This document shows positions 52,689 to 60,049 of a DNA stretch of 64,000 bases, in pieces. Where the stretch lies: the NCBI GenBank assembly GCA_002361355.1, contig DESQ01000048.1:112539-176538 (forward strand), read 5' to 3'. The position numbers and the translations under genes are program-made. A model generated the notes under the pieces. It was not told the origin of the DNA. It worked only from the letters and a program-made list of their open reading frames with translations, and made no database searches. Within the stretch, counting starts at the first letter, position 1; every line of letters begins with the position of its first letter. Source of the stretch: Lachnospiraceae bacterium UBA3310 (GTDB lineage Bacteria > Bacillota > Clostridia > Lachnospirales > Lachnospiraceae).

Positions 52689-53303
52689 ATGCCTCAACAT
52701 ATTCCCAAACACATTGGCATTATCCCGGACGGCAACAGACGCTGGGCAAAAGGAAACGGTTTACAAAAAGAGGATGGCTATGCTTACGGCTTAGAACCAG
52801 GCTTACAGTTGCTGCGGCTTGCGCAAAAATATGGTATTCCGGAAGTAACCTACTATGGATTTACCGTGGACAACTGCAAGCGCCCTAAAGAACAGGTTCG
52901 CGCCTTTTCCGATGCGTGTATACAGGCCGTGCAGATGATTTCACAGGAAAACGCAACGCTGCATGTGATCGGTAACACCAATTCCGCCTGCTTTCCCACC
53001 CAACTGCTTCCTTATGTCAATGTAAAACGCCAGCCTGCACCCAAAGGGCAGACCACCGTTAATTTCCTCGTAAATTACGGCTGGGAATGGGATATGAAAA
53101 ACGGATGGGCCTCCCGGGACATCCCCAGAATTGACCTCGTCATACGCTGGGGCGGGATGCGGCGGCTGTCCGGATTCCTTCCGCTCCAGACTGTGTATGC
53201 GGATTTTTATATCGTTGACGACCTGTGGCCGGATTTTCAGGAAAAACAGTTTTGCGATGCGCTGCAGTGGTATCAAAAACAGGACGTTACCTTAGGGGGT
53301 TGA
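52689..53303 (+). CDS. Divergent cis-prenyltransferase (UppS-like)
   Basis: About 204 residues, shorter than usual UppS (about 240-260). HIGIIPDGNRRWA carries the catalytic Asp and structural P/G of the family; later TVDNCKRPKEQV and WGGMRRLSGFLPLQT correspond to the ENWxRP and R-x-R-LSNFL regions but are changed at several positions. It may make undecaprenyl diphosphate or a shorter cis-polyprenyl diphosphate as glycan carrier. It is read away from the glycan locus with GGAGG before the ATG at 52689. It is the gene immediately flanking the locus, so a dedicated lipid-carrier role is attractive but unproven. Confidence 0.8.
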   Translation: MPQHIPKHIGIIPDGNRRWAKGNGLQKEDGYAYGLEPGLQLLRLAQKYGIPEVTYYGFTVDNCKRPKEQVRAFSDACIQAVQMISQENATLHVIGNTNSACFPTQLLPYVNVKRQPAPKGQTTVNFLVNYGWEWDMKNGWASRDIPRIDLVIRWGGMRRLSGFLPLQTVYADFYIVDDLWPDFQEKQFCDALQWYQKQDVTLGG

Positions 53304-53376
53304 CGGAACAAATATGCTATCTTATAACTATAAAAGGAACAAATTCTGCGAATCGGACAACCTCATTCTCTTCAGT

Positions 53377-53703
53377 TCAAGCATTCAATCTTTTAAAAAA
53401 CTCTGTTCCAATTCCCTTACCACGATAATCCGTCAAGATACCAACAACGATATATGCAGAATGAGCGATACGATTCAATCTGCCTTTTTGTGCTGATATG
53501 TATCCCATTAGCTTATTACCTGTTTCCGCAACGAGAAGAAAGTCTTTCCCCTCCATGAAGTCTCGTATTAAAGACTCAATTCTAGGAAGATTCTTTGCCC
53601 TTTCTCCTGGTTCGTATAGCATATACTTTGTTTCATAATCCAGTTGATTCATCAAATTCCAAAATGATTCCACGTCATTCACGGATGGTTTTCTATACTC
53701 CAT
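53377..53703 (-). pseudogene. C-terminally truncated GNAT acetyltransferase
   Basis: 108 residues from an ATG with GGAGG upstream: VNDVESFWNLMNQLDYETKY and VVGILTDYRGKGIGTEFFKRL are a normal GNAT core with the acetyl-CoA loop. The frame ends at TGA directly after the cofactor helix, where intact proteins go on for about 50 residues. In-frame codons beyond the TGA (TEENEVVR) resemble the lost continuation before another stop. Probably inactive. Confidence 0.6.
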
Positions 53704-53879
53704 TGTTATGTCCTCCTCAAATTCTGACCAGTTTCTCAATAATATCACAATGCTGCACCCTTCATCAACAGCTCCAATAAAAAGCGGAAACGTCGCATCT
53801 ATCGACATTTCCGCACTCTTAAACGCAATAGCGAGAGGGGTTTGACGCTCTTGCTTATATGTCTACCTATTGTCATTTA

Positions 53880-54107
53880 TTAAAGCCTTGACGCATCACT
53901 TACAAAGGGCTGTAGTCTCTCAAAATTAGATGCCTCTGCGCTGATTTCTTCTGGCGTCTTTGCATCAAAATATTCTCTCTGCCATTTCGTATAATCAAAC
54001 TTTTCCCGAATAATCGTAGAAACAAAATGTTCAGCCTCAACAATACCCATTTGCTCAGTTAAACATTTCATTCCACGGTTCAAAATTTCAACCGTACTTG
54101 TCGCCAT
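53880..54107 (-). CDS. Small protein of the PIN-toxin operon
   Basis: 75 residues, mostly helical and acidic in the middle (KTPEEISAEASNFERL). Its ATG directly follows the TAG of the PIN-domain gene with no gap. I do not recognise a family. It may be a second antitoxin or accessory protein of the module. Confidence 0.6.
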   Translation of the reverse strand: MATSTVEILNRGMKCLTEQMGIVEAEHFVSTIIREKFDYTKWQREYFDAKTPEEISAEASNFERLQPFVSDASRL

Positions 54108-54551
54108 CTATTCATCCCCTTCCATCTCTGTAATAAACTCTATCGGTGTCACCATCTTTATTTCTTTTGTGCAATATTTTAGCAACCGTATATCAGTAGA
54201 TATAAAATATTCACATCCCGCATAAATAGCCGAAGCGACATGGCAGGCATCTTTAAATCTAACTCCTGTTTTCATAATTTCAGCCGCTTTTTCTTCCACT
54301 ATTTCCTTCCGATCATCGCCTACATATCCAAAGGCATTCTCCCTCATAAAATCAAAAATCGTATTTCGCCGCATTTCAAACGGATTTTTACTGCACTCAT
54401 ATCTGAGCATATAAGAAACGACTAACTCCAGTTTTTTATCTTTTATCAAAGATTGAATGTACAATTTAGACTGCGTTTCCATAGCAACTTTTAGCTGTGA
54501 CTGATCATCATATGGTCTGTTATAGCAACACATATCAAGATAAATCCTCAA
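54108..54551 (-). CDS. PIN-domain protein, putative VapC-like toxin
   Basis: About 147 residues. Acidic residues are placed as in PIN ribonucleases: RIYLDMCCYNRP near the N-terminus, RYECSKNP, FKDACHVASAI and FISTDIRLLKY. The likely start is a TTG at 54551, which overlaps the stop of the small upstream frame (TTGA) and has GGAGG 7 bp upstream; a GTG start at 54566 is possible. VapC toxins cut RNA and are held by a co-encoded antitoxin. The arrangement of small gene, PIN gene, small gene fits a toxin-antitoxin operon. Confidence 0.7.
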   Translation of the reverse strand: MRIYLDMCCYNRPYDDQSQLKVAMETQSKLYIQSLIKDKKLELVVSYMLRYECSKNPFEMRRNTIFDFMRENAFGYVGDDRKEIVEEKAAEIMKTGVRFKDACHVASAIYAGCEYFISTDIRLLKYCTKEIKMVTPIEFITEMEGDE

Positions 54552-54673
54552 ATCATATCCTCCCACGCCAACTTTTCCTGCTCCCTTAACTTCGGATCTG
54601 CGTACTTTGCCAACATACCCCTCGCTGTCTGTGCGCTTTTCCTTTTAGAAAGTTCTTCAACAAACTCATCCAA
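54548..54673 (-). CDS. Short antitoxin-like frame upstream of the PIN gene
   Basis: A 41-residue frame from TTG: VEELSKRKSAQTARGMLAKY and LREQEKLAWEDMI resemble the C-terminal, toxin-binding half of antitoxins that accompany PIN proteins. The usual N-terminal DNA-binding part is missing. A good promoter (54687-54715) lies so close that the RNA would be almost leaderless. It may be a truncated antitoxin still translated from TTG, or a decayed one. Confidence 0.45.
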   Translation of the reverse strand: MDEFVEELSKRKSAQTARGMLAKYADPKLREQEKLAWEDMI

Positions 54674-54686
54674 ATATCATATCTAT

Positions 54687-54715
54687 ATTATACCCCGATA
54701 AAATTTTCAGGGCAA
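54687..54715 (-). promoter_or_regulatory. Sigma-A promoter of the PIN operon
   Basis: TTGCCC (54710-54715) and TATAAT (54687-54692) on the minus strand, 17 bp apart. Confidence 0.65.
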
Positions 54716-54986
54716 ATAAAATATCAAAAATTTGCGTCCTTCACTTTCTCAGCAAGCGGAAATTTATTTAACCAACTTAACGTATATGTTGCGCCCCAAT
54801 TATTCAATATCTGAGCAAAGAAAAAACCTGCTTCAGGCAGTGCTAGAACTGGCAAAAAACATCTTTTATAATTGCAGCCTCTATAGCATCGGCAATTTAT
54901 CCATTCGCTTGGCCCTTATCTTATTAGACTTTTCTTTCATATTCATATCCTTTTCCATTCCGGCCGGACGAATACCAGCCTTTCAT
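54716..54986. other. Segment without a convincing gene
   Basis: About 270 bp. On the minus strand around 54885-54950 a short frame (MKEKSNKIRAKRMDKLP) looks like a truncated N-terminus of some protein; otherwise nothing is supported. Confidence 0.35.
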
Positions 54987-55835
54987 CTAATACGGAATGC
55001 AAATCCCGCATGGACATTTTTTCTCTTGAATTAGATCCTCTCCTTTTTGGGTAACCTTCTTTTGGCTTTTTATATCATAAACACTAGCACAATTCTCGAT
55101 ATGAAACCTATTATTTTTCTCATTAATAACATACTTTTGTTTGGTTTTTAACATTTTCTTCGACAAATCTTTTGACTCGTCTGTAAGTATTTCACCTGTT
55201 TCATATTTAAATTTAACACATGGTTGCTTATTATAAACAAAAACATTGAACAATAAACCCTTAGTATCTTTATTATTAATAGATTTTGCTTCCATTCGAA
55301 CACCATAAACAAGTTTATTACTGCCTTCAAAATAAGGAGTTACACGATATAAAACACAATTACCTGTTTCCCGCACATGGTCAGCAACCAAATTTTCAAA
55401 GTAACGCATTCCATGATTCATCAAACGTGTGCCAATAAATAAATTTATCTTATTAACATTTTCATTATTTTTTTTATCATTCTTTTTTTGTAACAACTGA
55501 TGCCCTATCAGATGACAACGTTGAAATATATATTTACCATTTATAAAATTTTCTTCTTTTGAGAAAATACCTGTTGGTTTAGACTTTATACTAGGCCTAT
55601 TGCCTTGTCCTTCTGAAAGAGTTTTATTACTAATACAAGCAAATGCTACTCCACAACGATTTAAACTATCTAAATCCGAAAAAGGATTAACATCTCCTTC
55701 TAATTGTTTTTTATTGTCATCCACCAAATAAGGTATGTTTCCATTTAATTTAATAATAAACTCGTCCGGATTATCATGATTTTTTATATATTTTTTATCT
55801 TCACTACTAATTTTATATTCCCATTTCAATTTCAT
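54987..55835 (-). CDS. DNA/RNA non-specific endonuclease family protein with Cys/His tail
   Basis: About 282 residues. The nuclease core reads YIFQRCHLIGHQLL (the H of the DRGH-like motif is kept, the D is not) and later INLFIGTRLMNHGMRYFE, matching Endonuclea_NS_2-type enzymes. The C-terminal part has FHIENCASVYDI and CPCGICIPY, a recurrent H-x3-C...C-x2-C tail likely to bind zinc. No signal peptide is evident from ATG 55835 (AGGAG upstream). It could act in DNA degradation, competition or defence. A+T-rich composition points to recent acquisition. Confidence 0.7.
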   Translation of the reverse strand: MKLKWEYKISSEDKKYIKNHDNPDEFIIKLNGNIPYLVDDNKKQLEGDVNPFSDLDSLNRCGVAFACISNKTLSEGQGNRPSIKSKPTGIFSKEENFINGKYIFQRCHLIGHQLLQKKNDKKNNENVNKINLFIGTRLMNHGMRYFENLVADHVRETGNCVLYRVTPYFEGSNKLVYGVRMEAKSINNKDTKGLLFNVFVYNKQPCVKFKYETGEILTDESKDLSKKMLKTKQKYVINEKNNRFHIENCASVYDIKSQKKVTQKGEDLIQEKKCPCGICIPY

Positions 55836-55993
55836 ACATCTCCTCTCAAGCACATTTTTTAATTTATATTTATATTTTATAAAAACAGCATTCTATATAC
55901 AAAATAACAATCAATAATATATTACTACGATTCGTCTTCATTTTCCATATCTTTATAAAAAAAAGGCATACCAGCTATTTTATTCTGTTTATA

Positions 55994-56194
55994 TCATACT
56001 TTGAAATTACTGTAATTCAGCCATTTTTCACATACTATGCGTCTCATATACTGAGGCTGTCTTTTTTGAGATTTCTCAATGTAACAACGATGTGTCATAT
56101 CATGCCACTTTAAATAGGATTCTGATGTACAATCTACATTCTCACTCCTACGATAACCCACAAGACAGTTATGCGGAAACTTGACACAATTGTT
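55994..56194 (-). pseudogene. Fragment of an AP2/HNH-type DNA-binding protein
   Basis: SYLKWHDMTHRCYIEKSQKR and YMRRIVCEKWLNYSNFKV fit the W-x2-M-x2-RC-Y ... V-C-x2-W-x2-F/Y-x-N-F pattern of phage-type AP2/HNH proteins. Only this piece remains, without a start or C-terminal domain. Confidence 0.4.
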
Positions 56195-56362
56195 GCTGAT
56201 TATCCCAACACATACAAGCTGGCAGGACAGGTTGAGGTAGCTAAGACCTATTTCTGTCCGAAATCCTATGTCAGCTACCAAAAGCCGAGGGAGGTCAGTA
56301 CCGAGCAAAGAGAACGGGCAAGTCAGATAATGATTGCAAAAAATAAGGCAAAGGGAGCTTAA
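56171..56362 (+). pseudogene. Short frame of unknown origin
   Basis: 63 codons (KTYFCPKSYVSYQKPREVS in the middle) without an SD and overlapping the AP2-like fragment on the other strand. It may be the end of a mobile-element protein; I cannot name it. Confidence 0.25.
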
Positions 56363-56428
56363 ACAAAATTTAAGGGCATTGTGTGCGTATTTGTGGTAAG
56401 ATAATAATGTTGAGAAATTCAACAAATC

Positions 56429-56613
56429 AGAATTCTGATAAGACACTTTTTATAGCATTTATTAACTGTTATATCTTATCTTCAAAAAGCCCGCAAACCC
56501 TCGAAAATACTAAATTTATAGCAAGTGAGTTTGCCCTTATGCTTTTCCTTGTGTTATATCCTTTTCCCTCATGTTATGAACCCTCATAAGGGCAAAAATA
56601 AGGGAAAGAAAAA
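56429..56613 (+). repeat. Left copy of a ~185-bp inverted repeat
   Basis: Matches the reverse complement of 58044-58227 with about a dozen mismatches. Contains several CCCTTAT/ATAAGGG motifs and a GAATTC-TGATAAG outer end. See the right copy and the finding on the bounded segment. Confidence 0.9.
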
Positions 56614-56651
56614 CCTGCAACTATAACACAGAATAAATTGAGCAGGGGCAT

Positions 56652-56671
56652 AAGTCACGCTAGCGTGACTT
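56652..56671. repeat. Perfect 20-bp palindrome
   Basis: AAGTCACGCTAGCGTGACTT. It is preceded by GGGGCAT but not followed by the symmetrical ATGCCCC, so it may be one half of a longer hairpin that lost its right arm at a junction. Confidence 0.7.
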
Positions 56672-56776
56672 GTTTCCGCCATTTGCAGGAGGGAGGACAA
56701 CTATACTTTTGAAGTAGATGAAAATGCCTTCCAATATGGCGAGTTTACAATAGTAAATATACTTGGCGGCAGTCCG

Positions 56777-57100
56777 GTGATAAACGAAAGCGCTTTTTCA
56801 TCATGTGAGGACTTAGTTTCGATTTCGTTTAGTGACTGCAATATTCAAACGGATGAATGTGCCTTTTATAGATGCGAGGATCTCAAAAATATTACAATCT
56901 GCGAAAATGCAAAGTCGGATATTGAGATAAAAATTGATGATCGGGCATTTCAATATTGTAAAAGATTGGAGACGGTTAATATCGTGAATGGAAATATTAA
57001 AATAGGTGAAGCTGTATTTTCAGGTCGTGCTAATAACTTGGCAATTATCATTGCAGAGGAAAACTATACTGCAGATGCAATTAAAGATGGATTAAAATAA
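56777..57100 (+). CDS. Partial leucine-rich-repeat (BspA-like) protein
   Basis: 107 residues from a GTG; the frame is open upstream to about 56672. Repeats such as SAFSSCEDLVSISFSDC and CAFYRCEDLKNITICE follow the LRR_5 pattern of BspA-like surface proteins. No signal peptide or anchor is present, so this is a 5'-truncated fragment, probably cargo of the inverted-repeat segment. Confidence 0.5.
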   Translation: MINESAFSSCEDLVSISFSDCNIQTDECAFYRCEDLKNITICENAKSDIEIKIDDRAFQYCKRLETVNIVNGNIKIGEAVFSGRANNLAIIIAEENYTADAIKDGLK

Positions 57101-57141
57101 GAATACAAAGAAGAGGATTTTATGTATTTACGCAAAAAAGA

Positions 57142-57169
57142 TTGACTATTTTCAAAAATATGGTATTAT
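57142..57169 (+). promoter_or_regulatory. Promoter of the type III antitoxin RNA and toxN
   Basis: TTGACT (57142-57147), 16-bp spacer, and extended -10 TGG-TATTAT (57161-57169). The predicted start falls at the first base of the pseudoknot unit. Confidence 0.7.
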
Positions 57170-57176
57170 ACTATTA

Positions 57177-57275
57177 GTGGTGAGTCCTACCGCAAAGTGG
57201 ACTGCTAAAAGCGTTAGCAACTCTAATGGAGTTACTACACAAATGGCTATGTGGAAACGCATAGCCATTTTTTAC
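57177..57275 (+). ncRNA. Candidate ToxI-type antitoxin RNA
   Basis: The transcript between the promoter and the toxN terminator contains a 36-nt unit (57177-57212) that can fold as an H-type pseudoknot: stem 1 GTGGT/ACCGC (57177-57181 with 57189-57193) and stem 2 AGTCC/GGACT (57183-57187 with 57199-57203), then an A-rich tail. The next 36 nt begin GTTAG and allow a weaker, diverged unit (GTTAG/CTAAT and AACT/AGTT). Known ToxI antitoxins use 34-40-nt pseudoknot repeats of this plan, but usually more copies with near-identical sequence. The order promoter, RNA, terminator, toxN is the type III layout. Confidence 0.7.
57241..57273 (+). terminator. Attenuating terminator between antitoxin RNA and toxN
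   Basis: An 11-bp stem (57241-57251 with 57260-57270) and an 8-nt loop, followed by T (57270-57273). In type III systems this terminator keeps antitoxin RNA in excess of toxin mRNA. Confidence 0.85.
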
Positions 57276-57285
57276 GAGGAGAAAT

Positions 57286-57822
57286 ATGCAGACAGATTTT
57301 AACTTATACAAGGTGGATATGAAATATATCCGTAATTTACATAATATAGATGATAAAGTGCTTTCAGTTTCACCACAGACGGGAAAAGATAACAGGGTTT
57401 TTGTTGGAATTGTTATTATTTGTGGTATTCACAAATATTGTATACCACTTTCATCACCAAAAGAAAAGCATAAAAAAATGAAGAACTCTATGGATTTTTC
57501 AAAGATTGAAATAAATGGGAAGCTTTTAGGTGTCCTGAATTTTAATCTAATGATACCTATTGAAGAAGAACAATTACAGCTTGTTGATACAGCTATTTTT
57601 AAGAGAGATAGGGAAAACATCAAATATTATAAGCGATTGTGTGTTCAGGAATTAGAATGGTGTCGGATCAATAGTGAAGTAATCTGTAATAAAGCAAATG
57701 TCTTGTACAAAAAGTACATTTCCAGTGAACCATTTTCAGGCAGAAACCGCTGCCTGAATTTTCCTAAATTAGAATCAGAATGTGAGAAATATAATTCAAA
57801 AATAAAGAGAGGCACAGACTGA
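57286..57822 (+). CDS. Type III toxin-antitoxin system ToxN/AbiQ-family endoribonuclease
   Basis: 178 residues, the normal family length. The sequence YKVDMKYIRNLHNIDDKV at the N-terminus, then VGIVIICGIHKYCIPLSSPKEKHKKMKN and NFNLMIPI, match ToxN/AbiQ proteins; the SSPK residues correspond to the active-site T-S-x-K stretch. The toxin cuts RNA and is held in a complex by the pseudoknot RNA encoded just upstream. Such systems abort phage infection. GAGGAG lies 4 bp before ATG. The module sits inside the inverted-repeat segment. Confidence 0.9.
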   Translation: MQTDFNLYKVDMKYIRNLHNIDDKVLSVSPQTGKDNRVFVGIVIICGIHKYCIPLSSPKEKHKKMKNSMDFSKIEINGKLLGVLNFNLMIPIEEEQLQLVDTAIFKRDRENIKYYKRLCVQELEWCRINSEVICNKANVLYKKYISSEPFSGRNRCLNFPKLESECEKYNSKIKRGTD

Positions 57823-57839
57823 ACCTCTCTTTACAGGAA

Positions 57840-57950
57840 TTACCACAATTCTGAAGAATCTTCCGCGTCAATCCGCAGGAGATACTCGTCAAAGGTGGTT
57901 ATATCAATGCTGTTGTGCTTCTCATTGTATTCTGCGTATATGAATTTCAT
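57840..57950 (-). CDS. Small 36-residue protein of mobile-element type
   Basis: MKFIYAEYNEKHNSIDI then DEYLLRIDAEDSSELW, with a good AAGGAAGG SD. It resembles the N-terminal strand of short proteins (DUF6061-like) found in clostridial conjugative elements, but is shorter. It converges on toxN. Confidence 0.5.
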   Translation of the reverse strand: MKFIYAEYNEKHNSIDITTFDEYLLRIDAEDSSELW

Positions 57951-58043
57951 ATCTTATTTTCCTTCCTTTGCTAATTGAATTTTCGGAGAAATTTAAGAAA
58001 GCATTTCAATCAATTCTTCCTGCCCGGTTTATTTTGTTACAGT

Positions 58044-58227
58044 TTTTTCTTTCCCTTATTTTTGCCCTTATGAGGGTTCGTAACATGAGGGAAAAGGATA
58101 TAACACAAGGGAAGGCATAAGGGCAAACTCACATGCTATAAATTTAGTGTTTTCAAGGGTTTGCGGAATTTTTGAAGATAAGATATAACAGTTATTAAAT
58201 GCTATAAAAAATGTCTTATCAGAATTC
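58044..58227 (-). repeat. Right copy of the ~185-bp inverted repeat
   Basis: Inverted copy of 56429-56613; the two copies bound a 1.43-kb segment with the LRR fragment, the type III toxin-antitoxin module and the 36-residue gene. Confidence 0.9.
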
Positions 58228-58249
58228 CGATTTATATCGCTAGTAGAAT

Positions 58250-58560
58250 ATCACAATCATACTCACATTTCTATCAAATTTTCATTAAATTTCTTCCTCC
58301 CTCCGTTTTGTCCTGCTCTGTTATCTGCTATGCCGTCGGCTCTCGTTCTGAAATTCCCCCTCAAGGTTCTTCCTGTTATAGTTGATTCCCTCGGCATATG
58401 CTAACTCTGTGACAGTCTTAGTCTGCTCTTTGCCGATATTGTCTTACTTGGATTGCAAGAACTGTATCTCGGCTTTCCACTGTTTTGGCGTTATCTTCGC
58501 GCCGTTCTGTAAAAGACGTATTCGTTTTGATTTCTGCAATCTACTCCTGTCTCTTTTCTG
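58250..58560 (-). pseudogene. Possible C-terminal remnant of a relaxase/mobilisation protein
   Basis: One minus-strand frame reads RLLQNGAKITPKQWKAEI, then a TAA, then DNIGKEQTKTVTELAYAE. The helical, K/E-rich pattern resembles tails of MobA-type relaxases from clostridial elements. The evidence is weak and the frame is broken. Confidence 0.35.
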
Positions 58561-58840
58561 CTGATACGTTGTTAATCTTATGATCGAAAAATCCCCATTT
58601 CAGATCATCTTTAGGCAATCCATATTGACACATCAAATTCTGTTTCCTAAATTCTAATTCATCTTTTTTTCTTTCCTCACGGTTATGACTGCACCATTCC
58701 CAATATCTGCATTTCCTGTCTGCACACGAATCCACCTTTCGGCATTTAATTTTATAATATAATACCCACATCCACATAAAGGGTATTAGCGCAATAAATA
58801 TCATTAAAAGCCGTGAAAAAAAGTACTCCAACAAATTCAT
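58541..58840 (-). CDS. Small single-helix membrane protein with a Cys-rich motif
   Basis: 99 residues: one N-terminal helix (about 8-30), then KCRKVDSCADRKCRYWEWC, a C-x5-C-x4-C-x5-C-type cluster that could bind a metal, then a charged tail. Family not recognised. It lies next to mobile-element debris. Confidence 0.55.
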   Translation of the reverse strand: MNLLEYFFSRLLMIFIALIPFMWMWVLYYKIKCRKVDSCADRKCRYWEWCSHNREERKKDELEFRKQNLMCQYGLPKDDLKWGFFDHKINNVSAEKRQE

Positions 58841-58938
58841 TTTACTCCTTCCCTTATTCTTCTAAAATCCTTTGTGTCATTCTGTTATCAGAAACCTTTC
58901 TCCATCCCCCCGATTGAAATTTTTTCATATTTTTTGCA

Positions 58939-58958
58939 TTGACCAATATAGCGGTCAA
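58939..58958. promoter_or_regulatory. Inverted-repeat operator candidate
   Basis: TTGACC-N8-GGTCAA, about 65 bp upstream of the first XRE gene; possible binding site for that or the second XRE regulator. Confidence 0.45.
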
Positions 58959-59022
58959 CAACCTTTTTGAAATTCCCTAAAATAAGACTTACATAGCATT
59001 TATCTGTGAAAGGGAAATCAAA

Positions 59023-59271
59023 ATGGAACAGAAATTACGAAGGGATCGGAATATCGGAAACAATCTCAAAGCCCTCCGTGAGAATCATGATATCTCACAA
59101 GAAAAACTCTGTGCATTATTGCAAAACAGAGGCTGTGATATTGGTCGCTCAACTTATGCAAAATATGAAAATGGTGAATTAAATATCAAAATCAGCGTCC
59201 TCATAGAATTACGCAAAATTTATGGCTGCTCCTATGATGATTTCTTTGAGGGACTAGATATTCAGAAATAA
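59023..59271 (+). CDS. XRE-family transcriptional regulator
   Basis: 82 residues, a single Cro/CI helix-turn-helix: NNLKALRENHDISQEKLCAL, then IGRSTYAKYENGELNIKISV. SD AAGGGA upstream. Typical of element-borne repressors. A TTGACC-N8-GGTCAA operator candidate lies upstream. Confidence 0.85.
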   Translation: MEQKLRRDRNIGNNLKALRENHDISQEKLCALLQNRGCDIGRSTYAKYENGELNIKISVLIELRKIYGCSYDDFFEGLDIQK

Positions 59272-59374
59272 GAATGATTAGTCTGTGAGATTTCTTCAGT
59301 TCCAGCTTTTCCATTCTCTGCGATACAATTCTGTCCAACAATCCTCTCTTCTTCATCCTGCGTTCATTTTTCAT
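59201..59374 (-). CDS. Small basic protein, unknown
   Basis: 57 residues, very basic N-terminus (MKNERRMKKRGLLDRIV). It has a strong AAAGGAG SD, which is why I keep it, but it overlaps the end of the XRE gene by 71 bp on the other strand. Confidence 0.35.
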   Translation of the reverse strand: MKNERRMKKRGLLDRIVSQRMEKLELKKSHRLIILISEYLVPQRNHHRSSHKFCVIL

Positions 59375-59512
59375 ATCTGTTTCTCCTTTCATGTGTATAA
59401 TTTCTTATCTATATATAATTATATTTATTAAATTAACTATAACATATTATAACTGATTTTACAGCAATATAAAATCTATAATGTATCTAACATATGTAGG
59501 GGGGTGACTATA

Positions 59513-59734
59513 TTGGACGGAACAAGGGGTACTATCGAAATTCACCTAAAGGAATTACTGGAGGAAGCTGGACTAAGTAAAAACAAGTTTTGCCAGAGAG
59601 CAGAATTGCAACGTTCACAGCTTAATGGTTATCTCAACAACACAATCACCCGATTAGATATTGATGTGCTGATTAGAATATGTAACACTCTGGACTGCTC
59701 CATTTCAGATCTGCTTGAATATAAACCCAGCTAA
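59513..59734 (+). CDS. XRE-family transcriptional regulator (YozG-like)
   Basis: About 73 residues from a TTG at 59513 that has AGGGGGG 8-9 bp upstream (a GTG at 59504 overlaps that SD). HTH: LKELLEEAGLSKNKFCQRA then QLNGYLNNTITRLDI and ICNTLDCSISDLLEY, as in small Cro-like proteins. Confidence 0.8.
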   Translation: MDGTRGTIEIHLKELLEEAGLSKNKFCQRAELQRSQLNGYLNNTITRLDIDVLIRICNTLDCSISDLLEYKPS

Positions 59735-59888
59735 AGGTACGCTGTTTATACCTTGTCAAATTCATAGCCTTTTCCCTAAATGCCTTTCTCCCTATCTTCG
59801 GCTCTGATCCGTTCCTTTCTGCTCTCAATCAGGACACTTGATTTTATTCATACATGTTTCCTCACTTTACCCCTGTGAGAAACCAAAA

Positions 59889-59925
59889 ACGGGGTGCTAA
59901 GTATGCGTCCACACTTACACCCCGT
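59889..59925 (-). terminator. Hairpin terminator
   Basis: ACGGGGTG (59889-59896) pairs with CACCCCGT (59918-59925) and TAAGT with ACTTA inside. A run of five T follows on the minus strand. Confidence 0.6.
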
Positions 59926-59966
59926 ATATATTATGCGGCACAGACAAAGTCTGACCGCACGCAAGT

Positions 59967-59986
59967 TAACCCCTGTTAACCCCTAA
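59967..59986. repeat. Tandem 10-bp repeat
   Basis: GTTAACCCCT occurs twice in a row, about 65 bp beyond the 3' end of tRNA-Cys. Could be a recombinase arm site. Confidence 0.6.
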
Positions 59987-59997
59987 AATTTGCAAAA

Positions 59998-60034
59998 GAA
60001 AAATGACTCAATCCCAGTATTTACAAGGGATTGA
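59998..60034 (-). terminator. Terminator of the tRNA transcript
   Basis: TCAATCCC (60008-60015) and GGGATTGA (60027-60034) form an 8-bp stem followed on the minus strand by a T-rich run, about 16 bp after tRNA-Cys. Confidence 0.8.
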
Positions 60035-60049
60035 GCCACTTTCAAAGAG

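Noticed and set aside
57177..57240. Possible tRNA-like cloverleaf (three hairpins closed by GTGGT/ACTAC)
   Set aside because: The same bases fit the ToxI pseudoknot plan better, with 36-nt spacing and the toxN context; no tRNA signature bases are present.
59201..59392. Start of the small basic minus-strand protein at 59392
   Set aside because: The ATG at 59374 carries the AAAGGAG site at good spacing; the upstream ATG overlaps that site.
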